Origin: Phycisphaerae bacterium
GTDB lineage: Bacteria; Planctomycetota; Phycisphaerae; Sedimentisphaerales; Anaerobacaceae
Direction of reading: 5' to 3'
DNA length: 64,000 bases
NCBI GenBank assembly: GCA_012744475.1
Contig: JAAYBV010000001.1
Span: forward strand, 1 to 64,000
Numbering within the stretch: position 1 is the first letter of the stretch; each line of letters starts with the position of its first letter. The position numbers and the translations under genes were made by a program. Under the pieces are notes generated by a model that did no database searches, was not told the DNA's origin, and saw only the letters and a program-made list of their open reading frames with translations. Below are positions 44,103 to 53,044 of the stretch, piece after piece.

Positions 44103-46118
44103 ATGAAGATTTCGCTGAACTGGCTGAACGACTACGTCGAGACGGGACTTGCCGCCGAACGCATCGCGGCGATTCTGAGCGATCTGGGTTTTCCCTGCGA
44201 GGGGATCGAACGAGTGGGCGACGACACCGTGCTCGACGTCGAGGTCACCAGCAACCGGGGCGACTGTCTCAGTCACATCGGGGTCGCGCGGGAACTGGCG
44301 GCCGCGACGGGCAGGGAGCTGAGGCTGCCCCAGGTCGAACTGTGTGAAATGGACAGGGACGCGTCCGCATTCGTCGGGGTCGAAATTGCCGAGCCCTCTC
44401 TGTGCGGCCGATATACCGCCCGGGTGATCGAGGGCGTCACGATCGGACCGTCGCCCGAGTGGATGGTCAGGCGGCTGGAAGCCGTCGGGATGCGCAGCAT
44501 CAACAACGTCGTCGACGCGACGAACTACGCCATGATGGAAACAGGGCAGCCGCCGCACGCCTTCGACTACAACACCATCAAAGACAGCAGGATCGTCGTT
44601 CGCAAGGCCATCGCCGGCGAGCGGATCGTCAGCATCGACGGCTCCAACTGCGAGTTGACGCCGGAGATGCTGGTGATCGCCGACGCCAGGCGGCCGGTCG
44701 CCGTCGCCGGCGTGATGGGCGGCCTGGAGACCGAAGTGGGCGACAAGACCACCACGATTCTGCTGGAAGAGGCTCATTTCGATCCGGTCTGCACACGCAC
44801 GACGAGCCGCCGTCTGGCTCTGCCTTCAGAGGCAGCGTTCCGTTTCGAACGGCTCGTGGACATCGAGAAGATCGACTGGGCCTCGAGACGGACTGCACAG
44901 TTGATCGTTCAGGTGGCCGGTGGTCGCGTGGCCAAAGGCGTGGTGGACGCCTATCCAGGAAAACCTCAGCCCCGGCAAGTGACGATGAGGCTTTCGCGTC
45001 TGGGCAAGCTGCTCGGCATCGAGGTCCCCTCCGAGACGGTCCTGAAAATCCTCGCTTCTCTGTGCTTTTCGCCGCGTCTGTCGGACGGTTCGGTGGTGTG
45101 CTCGGTCCCCACGTGGCGCAGCGATATCCAGCGGGAGGTGGACCTGATCGAGGAAGTTGCCCGCGTTCATGGCTACGACAAGGTCCCCACGCGCAAGAGC
45201 ATCCGGATCGAGGCGGTGCCCGCCGACGCGCGTCAGAGGCTGGCCCAGTCCATCGGCGGCTTTCTCAACGGCTGCGGGTTCTATGAGACCGTCACCGTGA
45301 CGTTCATCGATCAGGCGATTGCCGCGCTGTTTGCCGACGGCGGCGCCATCGGCGACCTGGGTGTCAGGGACGTCTCTCGCAAGAGCGCCAATCTGCTGCG
45401 GCAGACGCTGCTGGGCTCGCTGTTGGAGGTCCTCAGGACGAATGTCAATGCCAAGAACCTGCCGTGTCGCGTCTACGAGATTGCCGACACGTTCAAGCCG
45501 AGGCAGGACCGAAATGCTCTGCCCGAAGAGAAGACCAAAGTGGCCTTGGTTTGCAGCGGCGACTTTCGTGAGCTGCGGGGCGCCGTGGAGGGGTTGATCC
45601 GGCATATCGACCGTCGGGCGACGGTCGATTTCGTGCCGGCCGATTGTTCTTGGGCGGATGTGGGCGCCGAGGTCACGGTCAACGGCCGCATCATCGGCGT
45701 GGCCGCTGTCTTCTCGGATGCCGTCCGGAATAGGTTGGACTTCAAAGATGTGTCGCCGTGCGGCGCCGAACTCGATTTCGCCGAGCTGCTGGAGCTGAAG
45801 GGCGCTCCGATCTCCATTCGGCCGGTCCCGCGTTTTCCGGCCGTCGAGCGCGACCTGTCGATCGTTGTGCCCGAGGACACGGCCTGGAGGGCCATTGCCC
45901 AGGCCATCGAGAGCAGCGCTCCGGCCGAGTTGGAGGACGTCCGATTCGTGGACATCTATCGAGGCAAGGGCATCGCACCCGACAAGAAGAGCGTGACCGT
46001 TTCCCTGCGATTCCGAGATGAAGACGGGACGCTGACGCACGAGACGGTCGATGGCTATCAGGCGGCCATCGTCCAGAGTCTCCATCAGGCCGTAGAGGCG
46101 GAATTACGGACATTGTGA
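44103..46118 (+). CDS. pheT: Phenylalanyl-tRNA synthetase beta subunit, short form without EMAP domain
   Basis: The 671-residue subunit shows the B1/B2 editing and B5 core: 'DLGFPCEGIERVGDDTVLDV', 'DVEVTSNRGDCLSHIGVARE', 'NNVVDATNYAMMETGQPPHA', 'AGVMGGLETEVGD' and 'RSDIQREVDLIEEVARVHGYD', ending in the ferredoxin-like anticodon-binding domain ('RFPAVERDLSIVVPE', 'RFRDEDGTLTHETVD'). Typical bacterial PheT is near 800 residues; the tRNA-binding OB-fold (EMAP-II-like) that normally follows 'GLEVEGIE' is missing. The gene is intact from AAGGA-preceded ATG to stop, so this is a stable short form. pheS is not in the window. Confidence 0.93.
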   Translation: MKISLNWLNDYVETGLAAERIAAILSDLGFPCEGIERVGDDTVLDVEVTSNRGDCLSHIGVARELAAATGRELRLPQVELCEMDRDASAFVGVEIAEPSLCGRYTARVIEGVTIGPSPEWMVRRLEAVGMRSINNVVDATNYAMMETGQPPHAFDYNTIKDSRIVVRKAIAGERIVSIDGSNCELTPEMLVIADARRPVAVAGVMGGLETEVGDKTTTILLEEAHFDPVCTRTTSRRLALPSEAAFRFERLVDIEKIDWASRRTAQLIVQVAGGRVAKGVVDAYPGKPQPRQVTMRLSRLGKLLGIEVPSETVLKILASLCFSPRLSDGSVVCSVPTWRSDIQREVDLIEEVARVHGYDKVPTRKSIRIEAVPADARQRLAQSIGGFLNGCGFYETVTVTFIDQAIAALFADGGAIGDLGVRDVSRKSANLLRQTLLGSLLEVLRTNVNAKNLPCRVYEIADTFKPRQDRNALPEEKTKVALVCSGDFRELRGAVEGLIRHIDRRATVDFVPADCSWADVGAEVTVNGRIIGVAAVFSDAVRNRLDFKDVSPCGAELDFAELLELKGAPISIRPVPRFPAVERDLSIVVPEDTAWRAIAQAIESSAPAELEDVRFVDIYRGKGIAPDKKSVTVSLRFRDEDGTLTHETVDGYQAAIVQSLHQAVEAELRTL

Positions 46119-46244
46119 GATTCTCATGAACCGCCTGAGATGCCACGCGCGACGCAACGTTTTTTTTCACGTCCCGAACGTCGAATGCCGATAAGGGGTA
46201 TAGGCGTGTGGGCCAAGGTGCTGTTGACCTCCAGAGCTATTTGC

Positions 46245-46273
46245 TTGACGGACCCGCCGCCATATGGTATAAG
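46245..46273 (+). promoter_or_regulatory. Near-consensus promoter of the structured RNA
   Basis: TTGACG (46245-46250), 17-base spacer, TATAAG (46268-46273). Transcription should begin near 46278-46280, at the base of the RNA's closing stem. 46119-46244 holds no gene. Confidence 0.75.
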
Positions 46274-46277
46274 ACAA

Positions 46278-46512
46278 TTGCGGGCTGACCCCTGCAGTGT
46301 TCGTGAGAATGCGTACTGTTGAAAGAACCGATACCCGTTCTGAGGGAAATCAGGTCTTGCCGGGCCGGACATGCCTACTCGATAGGACATCCGGACGCGA
46401 GCAACGATTGCCCACCTTGCAGTAATGGGTTCTCTTCAAAATCCATTCTCACGGCACAGGTGGAGGTGAGCTGGCAATAGATAAAAGGCCTGTCTATGCA
46501 GGCCTTTTTTTT
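46278..46512 (+). ncRNA. Structured non-coding RNA, 6S RNA-like rod
   Basis: Promoter and strong terminator frame about 235 bases without a protein. It folds as one long rod: ATTGC/GCAAT (46277-46281/46474-46478), GTGAGAATG/CATTCTCAC (46303-46311/46444-46452), TTGAA-GAACC pairing with GGTTC-TTCAA (46319-46329/46428-46439), an open central region, and an apical arm with TTGC/GCAA (46357/46401), CCGGA/TCCGG (46365/46390) and CCTA/TAGG. A helix-bubble-helix rod of about 200 bases with a small hairpin possible on the 3' bubble strand (CCCA/TGGG) is the layout of 6S RNA, which holds RNA polymerase. 5' GCGGGC..(A/T)CCCCTG also resembles E. coli 6S. SRP, RNase P and tmRNA core motifs were looked for and not found. 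Confidence 0.55.
46483..46512 (+). terminator. Intrinsic terminator of the structured RNA
   Basis: AAAAGGCCTG (46483-46492) pairs perfectly with CAGGCCTTTT (46499-46508) across a six-base loop and runs into eight T residues (46505-46512). Confidence 0.92.
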
Positions 46513-46696
46513 ATTGGTGCCGCTGACAGCCACGACGCGTCTGTGTTTGTCGGACGTTCCGGGGCCGAAAGGCCATAAAGACTTGGGGGTTTTGGGGTTA
46601 AGACGGCCATGGGATTGGCCGATGAGAGGGTGAGGACCTGCTGTTCTCCGTGTGGTGTCTCCGCATGAGGATGTCTTGACTTAGTGAGGAGCTGCA

Positions 46697-49312
46697 ATGC
46701 CGAGTGTCCGTAACTTCACCGTTCTGCCAGCTCTGCCGGACTGTCTGCAAGAGTTGGATTACGTCGCGAGGAATATGTTCTGGGCCTGGAACCCACCGCT
46801 TGTGGAGTTGTTCAAGCGGATTGACCCGAACCTGTGGGTGGCCTGCGGCCACAATCCGGTCAAGCTGCTGGGGGCCGTCTCGCAGACGCGTCTGCAGGCA
46901 CTGGCGCGCAATGAGAGCTTCCTGAACGAGTTGAAGCAGGCGGCAGCGGCATCGCGATCGTATCTCCAATCCTCGACCTGGTACGAGAGGGTTTGTCCGC
47001 AGACGAGCAGAGAGGTCGTCGCGTATTTCAGTGCGGAGTTCGGACTCCACGAATGCCTTCCGATCTACTCCGGCGGCCTGGGAATTCTCGCGGGCGACCA
47101 TCTCAAGAGCGCCAGCGATCTCGGCATCCCGCTGGTCGGCGTCGGTCTGATGTACCAGAAGGGCTACTTCCGCCAGTACCTGAACATCGACGGCTGGCAG
47201 CAGGAGGCCTACGTGGAGAACGACGTGTTCAACATGCCGATGGAGCTGGTCCGCAAGGAGAGCGGCCGGCCCCTGACGGTGAGCGTCGAGTATCCCGGCC
47301 GCAACGTCCAGGCGCAGGTCTGGTGCATCTGCGTGGGTCGGATCAAGCTGTATCTTCTGGACACCAACATCGCTCCGAATTCGTCGGTCGACCGCATGAT
47401 TACCAGCAACCTTTACGGCGGCGACCGCGAACTGCGAATCCGCCAGGAGATCCTGCTCGGCATCGGCGGGCTCAAGGCCCTGCTGGCGATGGGCATTGAG
47501 CCGACGGTCTGCCACATGAACGAGGGGCACGCCGCCTTCATGGCGCTGGAGCGCATTCGACAACTGCGCAATGCCAAGAACATGACGTTCGAGGAAGCGG
47601 TGGAAGCGACCCGCTCCGGCAACGTCTTCACGGTCCACACCCTGGTCAAGGCCGGCCTCGACGAGTTCAGCGTGGAGCTGATGGACAAATACTTCGGAGG
47701 CTACTTCCCGCACCTGGGTGTGAACCGCACGCAGTTCCTGTCCCTGGGACGGCTTCTGCCGGACGATGAGGCCGAACCGTTCAAAATGCCGGTGCTGGCC
47801 ATTCGCTTGAGCGGCTACGTCAACGGCGTCAGCAAACTGCACGGGCAGATCTCGCGCGAAGTGTGGGGATCGCTATGGCCCGGCATTCCGGAGAAGGAAG
47901 TTCCGATCATCTCGATCACCAACGGTATCCATCTCAAGACGTGGCTGTCGGAGGAGATCGGCAGTCTGTACCAGCGGTATCTGGGTCCGTCCTGGTCCGA
48001 GAGCGTGTTCGACAAGTCGGTGTGGGACCAGACCGATCAGATTCCGGACGAGGAGTTGTGGAGCGCCCATCAGCGCTGCAAGGAACGGCTGATCGTGTTC
48101 GCCCGCAAGCGGCTGATGGCCCAGATGCAGCGTCGCGGCCGGTGTCATGGCGAGCTGCGGCAGGCCGAAGAAGTGCTTGACCCCAAGGCCCTGACGATCG
48201 GTTTCGCCCGGCGCTTCGCCGCCTACAAACGCGGCGATCTGCTCCTCCGGGACGCGAAGCGTCTGGCCAGGCTGCTGAACGATCCGGAGCGCCCGGTCCA
48301 GTTCATCTTTGCCGGCAAGGCCCATCCGAAGGACACCGGCGGCAAGGAGATCATCCGCCATATCATCCATTTCGCCTCCGACGAGACCGTGCGACGGCGC
48401 ATCGTCTTCCTGGAGGACTACGACATGGACGTGGCGCGATTCCTCGTGCGAGGCGTCGATGTCTGGCTGAACAATCCGCGTCGGCCGATGGAAGCCAGCG
48501 GCACCAGCGGCATGAAAGCGGCGGTCAACGGCGTGCTGAACATGAGCACCCTCGATGGCTGGTGGCCCGAGGGGTACATTCCCGAAGGCGGCTGGGTCAT
48601 TGGCGACGAGCAGAACTATCAGAACCAGGACTACCAGGACATGATCGAGGCGCAGGCGATCTACAGCATCCTCGAGAACGAGGTGGTGCCGCTGTATTAC
48701 ACCCGCAGCGCTGACGACCTGCCCCGCGCGTGGATTGCGAAGATGAAAGCCACCATCCGGTGGGTCGGGCCGCGTTTCAACACGCATCGCATGCTGGCCG
48801 AGTACGTGCGCCGGTTCTACAACCCGGCGGCGGCTCGCTATCGATACCTGGCCGCCGAAGCGATGAGCCGGGCGAAGGCCTTCTCTCGCTGGAAATCGGA
48901 GATTCGCCAGGCCTGGTCGGAGTTTGCGGTCAGGGACGTCACGGTGCTGGTCAACGGCGAGCAAGACGAGGAGCGGTTGAATCCGAGGCAGCCGCAGTTG
49001 AAGGTGGGCTCGGAGCTGAACGTTCGCGCGTTGGTCAAACTGGGGCGCGTTCGTCCGGAAGACGTCTCTGTCGAGCTGTATTCGGGACCGACCGATTCCT
49101 GGGGCAACATTCAGGAGGGTTCGCCCGTCGCGATGCGGCACGAGCAGAGAGCCTCGGACGATGGAGAGCACTGGTTCACCGGCTCGATGGAGTGCAAGAC
49201 GACCGGACAGCATGGCGTGGCCGTCCGCGTCCTGCCCAGCCATCCCGATCAGGTCAATCCCTACGATCTGGGCCTCATCCTCTGGGAAAAACGGCCCAGC
49301 GGATCGCTGTAA
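46697..49312 (+). CDS. glgP: Alpha-glucan (glycogen/starch) phosphorylase
   Basis: The 871-residue enzyme of the short bacterial/archaeal phosphorylase type releases glucose-1-phosphate from alpha-1,4-glucan. It begins with the DUF3417 lead ('ELDYVARNMFWAWNPPLVEL') and has 'VAYFSAEFGLHECLPIYSGG' and 'LAGDHLKSASDLG'. The PLP lysine is K607 in 'EASGTSGMKAAVNG'. The conserved HTPVPAG loop reads H314-T-L-V-K-A-G here. The C-terminal 110 residues form an extra beta domain. The ATG at 46697 follows GAGGAG. The gene begins 184 bp after the RNA terminator and has no clear promoter of its own in that gap. Confidence 0.92.
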   Translation: MPSVRNFTVLPALPDCLQELDYVARNMFWAWNPPLVELFKRIDPNLWVACGHNPVKLLGAVSQTRLQALARNESFLNELKQAAAASRSYLQSSTWYERVCPQTSREVVAYFSAEFGLHECLPIYSGGLGILAGDHLKSASDLGIPLVGVGLMYQKGYFRQYLNIDGWQQEAYVENDVFNMPMELVRKESGRPLTVSVEYPGRNVQAQVWCICVGRIKLYLLDTNIAPNSSVDRMITSNLYGGDRELRIRQEILLGIGGLKALLAMGIEPTVCHMNEGHAAFMALERIRQLRNAKNMTFEEAVEATRSGNVFTVHTLVKAGLDEFSVELMDKYFGGYFPHLGVNRTQFLSLGRLLPDDEAEPFKMPVLAIRLSGYVNGVSKLHGQISREVWGSLWPGIPEKEVPIISITNGIHLKTWLSEEIGSLYQRYLGPSWSESVFDKSVWDQTDQIPDEELWSAHQRCKERLIVFARKRLMAQMQRRGRCHGELRQAEEVLDPKALTIGFARRFAAYKRGDLLLRDAKRLARLLNDPERPVQFIFAGKAHPKDTGGKEIIRHIIHFASDETVRRRIVFLEDYDMDVARFLVRGVDVWLNNPRRPMEASGTSGMKAAVNGVLNMSTLDGWWPEGYIPEGGWVIGDEQNYQNQDYQDMIEAQAIYSILENEVVPLYYTRSADDLPRAWIAKMKATIRWVGPRFNTHRMLAEYVRRFYNPAAARYRYLAAEAMSRAKAFSRWKSEIRQAWSEFAVRDVTVLVNGEQDEERLNPRQPQLKVGSELNVRALVKLGRVRPEDVSVELYSGPTDSWGNIQEGSPVAMRHEQRASDDGEHWFTGSMECKTTGQHGVAVRVLPSHPDQVNPYDLGLILWEKRPSGSL

Positions 49313-49332
49313 GACGGCCGGCCGGAAAGACG

Positions 49333-49824
49333 CTACTCGTTCTCTCGATCGCTCAGCAGCTTGTAGGCCACCTCCGCCGACGGGGCCTGCTCCAGCGCGC
49401 TCTTGAACGACGCATCGAGCATCAGCCGGCTGATCCGCGCCAGCGCCTGGATGTGGGGACCGGTCTGGTCGAGCGGGCTGATCAGCAGGATCACGGTCGA
49501 CACGGGCTTGCCGTCCACGCTCTGAAACTCGATCGGCTGACGCGCGATGCCCAGCGCCATGACCAGATCCTTGACCGCGTTGCACTTGCCGTGCGGGATC
49601 CCGATCCCGGACCCGATCCCCGTGCTGCGGGTCATTTCCCGGCTGAACACCGCCTCCAGCACAACGTTCTTGTTCAAGAGCAGTCCGTTCTCATCGAGCA
49701 GATGCACCAGTTCGCTGATCACGGCATTCTTGTCCGTGCCTTTCAGCGGCACCCTGACGGAATTCGGTTGCAGTATCTGTGTCAAAATCATGGTTCGTGC
49801 GACCAAAGGAAGCTTCAGCAACAT
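49333..49824 (-). CDS. PTS EIIA-Ntr-like phosphotransfer protein
   Basis: The 163-residue protein of the PTS IIA (fructose/PtsN) type has the phosphorylatable histidine in 'GSGIGIPHGKCNAVKD'. 'STVILLISPLDQTGPHIQAL' is the usual following strand-helix. A family-like N-terminus begins at the ATG at 49791 ('MILTQILQPNSVRVPL'), while 49824 is closest to the predicted transcription start; the first is the likelier native start on family length, the second is reported because it lies in the same frame. No EI or HPr is nearby. Probably a regulator of carbon, nitrogen or potassium balance. Confidence 0.8.
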   Translation of the reverse strand: MLLKLPLVARTMILTQILQPNSVRVPLKGTDKNAVISELVHLLDENGLLLNKNVVLEAVFSREMTRSTGIGSGIGIPHGKCNAVKDLVMALGIARQPIEFQSVDGKPVSTVILLISPLDQTGPHIQALARISRLMLDASFKSALEQAPSAEVAYKLLSDRENE

Positions 49825-49845
49825 ATCCTGATAAACAAGGGTCGC

Positions 49846-49874
49846 ACTATAACACTCTCTCCCGACTCTGCCAA
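49846..49874 (-). promoter_or_regulatory. Promoter of the EIIA gene
   Basis: On the minus strand TTGGCA (49869-49874), a 17-base spacer and TATAGT (49846-49851). The start site lies about 15 bases before the ATG at 49824. Confidence 0.72.
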
Positions 49875-50049
49875 GGGCTTTCGTCCGGCCGATGAATTAT
49901 TTCTGATCGCCTCGGCGCACAGCCATACCCCCCAAGCCACATGGGCCCGGCCGAGGACAAGGAAACTCACGGCAGGGAGCGGGCCCGGTTCCGTGTTTCG
50001 GATGCGCGTCCATGTTGGCAGGCATGCCTGTGTCGAGATGGCGGGTGTG

Positions 50050-50337
50050 CTACTGCTTCTTCATGGCGTTCTTGATGACGCCCACGATTGCCATCAGGAC
50101 GCCGCCGCCCACGCCGCCGCCGGCGATGCTTCCCACGATACTGCCGATGTCCGTCCCGCCACTGCCGGTGGCGATCCCCAGGAGACCGAGCAGTTGGCCG
50201 CCGATTCCGCCGCCCAGGATGCCGGCGATGGAATTACCGAGCGTCCCCAGGGAGAACTGTTTCATCAGACCGCCTGCCACATTCCCGCCGACGGCCCCGC
50301 TGACCAATTGAATGATTAACGGCAACAGGTTTCCCAT
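50050..50337 (-). CDS. Small glycine-rich hydrophobic protein
   Basis: The 95-residue protein is made of two hydrophobic Gly-rich segments ('LPLIIQLVSGAVGGNVAGG', 'NSIAGILGGGIGGQLLGLLG', 'GSIAGGGVGGGVLMAIVGV'), with a C-terminal 'KNAMKKQ'. The pattern suggests glycine-zipper membrane helices like those of small envelope or holin-like proteins. AAAGG precedes the ATG. Function is unknown. It sits among other small genes (EIIA, DUF4332, lipoprotein). Confidence 0.6.
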   Translation of the reverse strand: MGNLLPLIIQLVSGAVGGNVAGGLMKQFSLGTLGNSIAGILGGGIGGQLLGLLGIATGSGGTDIGSIVGSIAGGGVGGGVLMAIVGVIKNAMKKQ

Positions 50338-50470
50338 CGCACTTGCCTTTCAGATGGTTCGCTTGTGTTTGTGTTCGGCGCGGATAGCCGTCAACGAGGG
50401 CGCCTCAGGCACCGCAGGTTGTCCCGCATTGGCGGCTGCCGCGGTTGCGTTTCTGTGCGTGCTTCGACGG

Positions 50471-50881
50471 TCAGTATTCCACGCCGGCCGGTAGCTTCTT
50501 GGCCTGCTCGATCCAATCGGTCACCATCGCGAGCGTCGGCACCCGTCGGGTCAGCTTCTTCTGTGTGTTCACTTCGGTCATCTTCTTCTCAAGGTTGGCG
50601 GGAACGCGGTTCTTGAGCTCCTTGACCGTATCGACGCCGGAAGCCTCCAGGAGTTCGGAGTACTCCGACCCGATGCCTTTGATGCGGTACAGGTCGACCA
50701 TGTTCACCCACTTGAGAATCAGGGACTCACTGATCCCCGTCTTCTGGGCCAGTTCGGCTCGCCCCTTCTTCGTCTTGCCGGCGGCCAGCATCTGGTCGGT
50801 ATTGCTCACCCCGGCGGCCCGGAGCTTCTCCCCGTAGGTTGGACCAATCCCCTCTACGTCTTCGATCTTGTACTGCGCCAT
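50471..50881 (-). CDS. DUF4332 helix-hairpin-helix protein
   Basis: The 136-residue protein has two helix-hairpin-helix units, 'IEDVEGIGPTYGEKLRAAGV' and 'LYRIKGIGSEYSELLEASGV', the DUF4332 signature. HhH motifs bind DNA non-specifically, so a nucleic-acid role is possible, but the family is uncharacterised. AAAGGAG lies six bases before the ATG. Confidence 0.82.
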   Translation of the reverse strand: MAQYKIEDVEGIGPTYGEKLRAAGVSNTDQMLAAGKTKKGRAELAQKTGISESLILKWVNMVDLYRIKGIGSEYSELLEASGVDTVKELKNRVPANLEKKMTEVNTQKKLTRRVPTLAMVTDWIEQAKKLPAGVEY

Positions 50882-51220
50882 CTCTCAACTCCTTTCACGC
50901 GAGCGCCACACCACTGTCGATTGAGGAATCCGATACTCCTCAGAAATCGCCAGATATCGACAGGACAGCATGGACCGCCATTTGTCCGTTCGCAACAAGG
51001 AAAAACCTTCAATTACAGACCTTGACCTGAAATCCATTCGACGTCAATTATAGAACAGCCGGGGTTGCATCCGGCATCGTCTCTGATTCTATAGCGGGAA
51101 AGTGGGAATTGAGTGGGTGAATTCATCGTTATGGGGAGCACCGGTTCCGCCGGCTCGGATGGCCTTGCGGAGCCGCCCGTAGACAGAAGGCGCACTTTCT
51201 CTGGCAAGAGCCGCAAGCGT

Positions 51221-51249
51221 TGACTTGACGCTGTCCCCTCTGCGATATA
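51221..51249 (+). promoter_or_regulatory. Promoter of the small lipoprotein gene
   Basis: TTGACT (51221-51226), 17-base spacer, GATATA (51244-51249). It lies about 50 bases before the lipoprotein start. The rest of the 50882-51300 gap shows only the weak hairpin GAGGA/TCCTC and no gene. Confidence 0.5.
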
Positions 51250-51300
51250 GCCTGACTGTCGCGTGGACGCAAACATTGTTCGACTTGAAAGGAGCCTGCC

Positions 51301-51756
51301 GTGAGATTCAAGAAGCGTCAAATCCTGTCGTGTTGCCTGATCCTCCTCCTGTCGATGACCTTCGGATGCCGCAAGAAGGCCGATGACCAGACGGCTTCCG
51401 GCACCGGGACGAAACCCCCGGCCCCGGCTGCCACCCAGACTCGGGCTGCCGCTGTGGACCTGGAAAGGGCCGTCAGCGAGATCCAGACCGAGGCCCAGAC
51501 CATGACGGTCGAAAGCCTCAAGGCCACCGCGCTGAAGTACAAAGATGCCATCCTCGCCAAGCAGGCGGACGTCGAGAAGCTGGCCGCCAAGATCAAGGAG
51601 ATCCCGCTCACCGAGGCCCTGGGAGAAGAAGCGAAGAAGCTCAAGGCCGATCTCGGAAATCTGGAGACTGGTCTGAAGGCGCTGAAGGATCGCTTCCAGG
51701 TCTACTACGATGCGCTGAAACAGAAGGGCGCCGACCTGACCGACCTCGCGCTGTGA
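51301..51756 (+). CDS. Small coiled-coil lipoprotein
   Basis: The 151-residue protein starts at GTG 51301 with AAAGGAG seven bases upstream. The signal 'LLLSMTFGC' ends in the lipid-attached cysteine near residue 23. A Pro/Thr linker is followed by an amphipathic helical coiled coil ('LERAVSEIQTEAQTMTVESL', 'AKQADVEKLAAKIKEIP'). It may act as an envelope spacer. No family was recognised. A zinc metallopeptidase gene follows 91 bp downstream. Confidence 0.7.
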   Translation: MRFKKRQILSCCLILLLSMTFGCRKKADDQTASGTGTKPPAPAATQTRAAAVDLERAVSEIQTEAQTMTVESLKATALKYKDAILAKQADVEKLAAKIKEIPLTEALGEEAKKLKADLGNLETGLKALKDRFQVYYDALKQKGADLTDLAL

Positions 51757-51847
51757 GGTGGTCCACACCACGGGGGGGATGACAGGGGGGCCGCGAGGCC
51801 TCAGGCAGAGTGGCGGTGGTTCGCGCTCGTAGAACAAGGAGAATACC

Positions 51848-52702
51848 ATGCGCTGGAAAGACAGGCGCGCCAGTTCAAACGTCGAAGACCGTCGGGGCCT
51901 TTCCGTCAAACAAGGCATGGTCGGCGGGGGACTCGGAACGCTCATCCTCGTCCTGGCCATCTACTTCCTCGGAGGCAACCCGTCCCAGCTTCTGAACTCC
52001 CTCCAGATGCAGGCGTCAACGGACTCATCGTCGTACGTGCCGACGGCCGAGGAGAATGAACTGGCGCAGTTCGTCTCTGTCGTGCTGGCGGAGACCGAGA
52101 ACGTCTGGACCGATCTGTTCCGCCAGCAGGGGTTGAGCTACGAGTATCCGAAACTGGTCCTCTACACCGGCACGGTGCAGACCGGATCGGGATATGCCAC
52201 TTCGGCCACCGGTCCGTTCTATGCGCCGGGCGATCGCAAGGTGTACATCGATCTGAGCTTCTATCAGGAACTGCAGCAGCAGTTTCACGCGCCCGGCGAC
52301 TTCGCCATGGCCTACGTGATCGCCCATGAGGTGGGCCACCACGTGCAGACGCTTCTGGGCATCACGGAGAAGGTGATGTCTCTGCGGTCGGGGCTCAGCG
52401 AGACGCAGTTCAACAAGTACATGGTGTGTTTCGAGCTCCAGGCGGATTACTTGGCGGGCGTGTGGGCCCACTACGCCGACCGGGTGAACCTGCTCGAAGC
52501 CGGCGACCTCGACGAGGCGCTCAACGCCGCCAGCGCTGTGGGCGACGACCGCATCCAGAAGGCGGCACGCGGTTACGTCGTGCCCGACAGCTTCACCCAC
52601 GGAACCTCCGAGCAGAGGAGGCGATGGTTCCACAAGGGATTCACCGCCGGAACCCTCCGCGACGCCGACACCTTCGCCGCCGAGGGCCTGTCCCTGCGCT
52701 AA
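51848..52702 (+). CDS. ypfJ: YpfJ-type neutral zinc metallopeptidase
   Basis: The 284-residue protein has one membrane helix at about 28-43 ('GGGLGTLILVLAIYFLGG') and an outer domain with the zinc site H160-E161-V-G-H164-H165 ('IAHEVGHHVQTLLG'), followed by 'RLELQADYLAGVWAHYAD'-like 'FELQADYLAGVWAHY', where the downstream Glu is the third ligand. Opening 'MRWKDRRASSNVEDRRG' is typical of the family, whose substrate is unknown. CAAGGAGA precedes the ATG. Confidence 0.9.
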   Translation: MRWKDRRASSNVEDRRGLSVKQGMVGGGLGTLILVLAIYFLGGNPSQLLNSLQMQASTDSSSYVPTAEENELAQFVSVVLAETENVWTDLFRQQGLSYEYPKLVLYTGTVQTGSGYATSATGPFYAPGDRKVYIDLSFYQELQQQFHAPGDFAMAYVIAHEVGHHVQTLLGITEKVMSLRSGLSETQFNKYMVCFELQADYLAGVWAHYADRVNLLEAGDLDEALNAASAVGDDRIQKAARGYVVPDSFTHGTSEQRRRWFHKGFTAGTLRDADTFAAEGLSLR

Positions 52703-52868
52703 CGGTGAGGACCGCCGTCGCTGCGTACGAGAGCACAAGGCCTATCCGTAGCATCCGCTCCAGGCCGGTGACGAGTCGGTGGGTATGTACCCGCACCGTC
52801 CCACGCGGCGTCCCGGCGCGCCCCTTTGCGAGATACGAACAACAAGATACGAGATACCGTTCTTTTCC

Positions 52869-52896
52869 TTGCCTTTCCGCCCCGCCGCTCTACAAT
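52869..52896 (+). promoter_or_regulatory. Orphan promoter reading into an intergenic region
   Basis: TTGCCT (52869-52874), 16-base spacer, TACAAT (52891-52896) point rightward, but the next annotated gene is on the opposite strand. Downstream to 53044 there is only a short reading frame from 52927 without a known match. A small RNA or an antisense transcript of the 53045 gene is possible. The remaining 52703-53044 gap shows degenerate GAGATACGA words. Confidence 0.5.
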
Positions 52897-53044
52897 AGAA
52901 CCCGTGCAGGCGGAACCGACGGCCCCGATGAGACGCGGAAGACCCTCGCTCCGCCAATGGGAAGTGTTGGGGGCGAAGCACCTCTCACAAGCGATGTGTG
53001 GAGGCCGCCCACTAGATATGAGTAAAGTAATATATCCATCCGCC

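Noticed and set aside
46278-46512. RNase P, tmRNA or SRP RNA as identity of the structured RNA
   Set aside because: It is shorter than RNase P and tmRNA, the RNase P and SRP signature sequences are absent, and no tag-encoding frame or tRNA-like ends exist.
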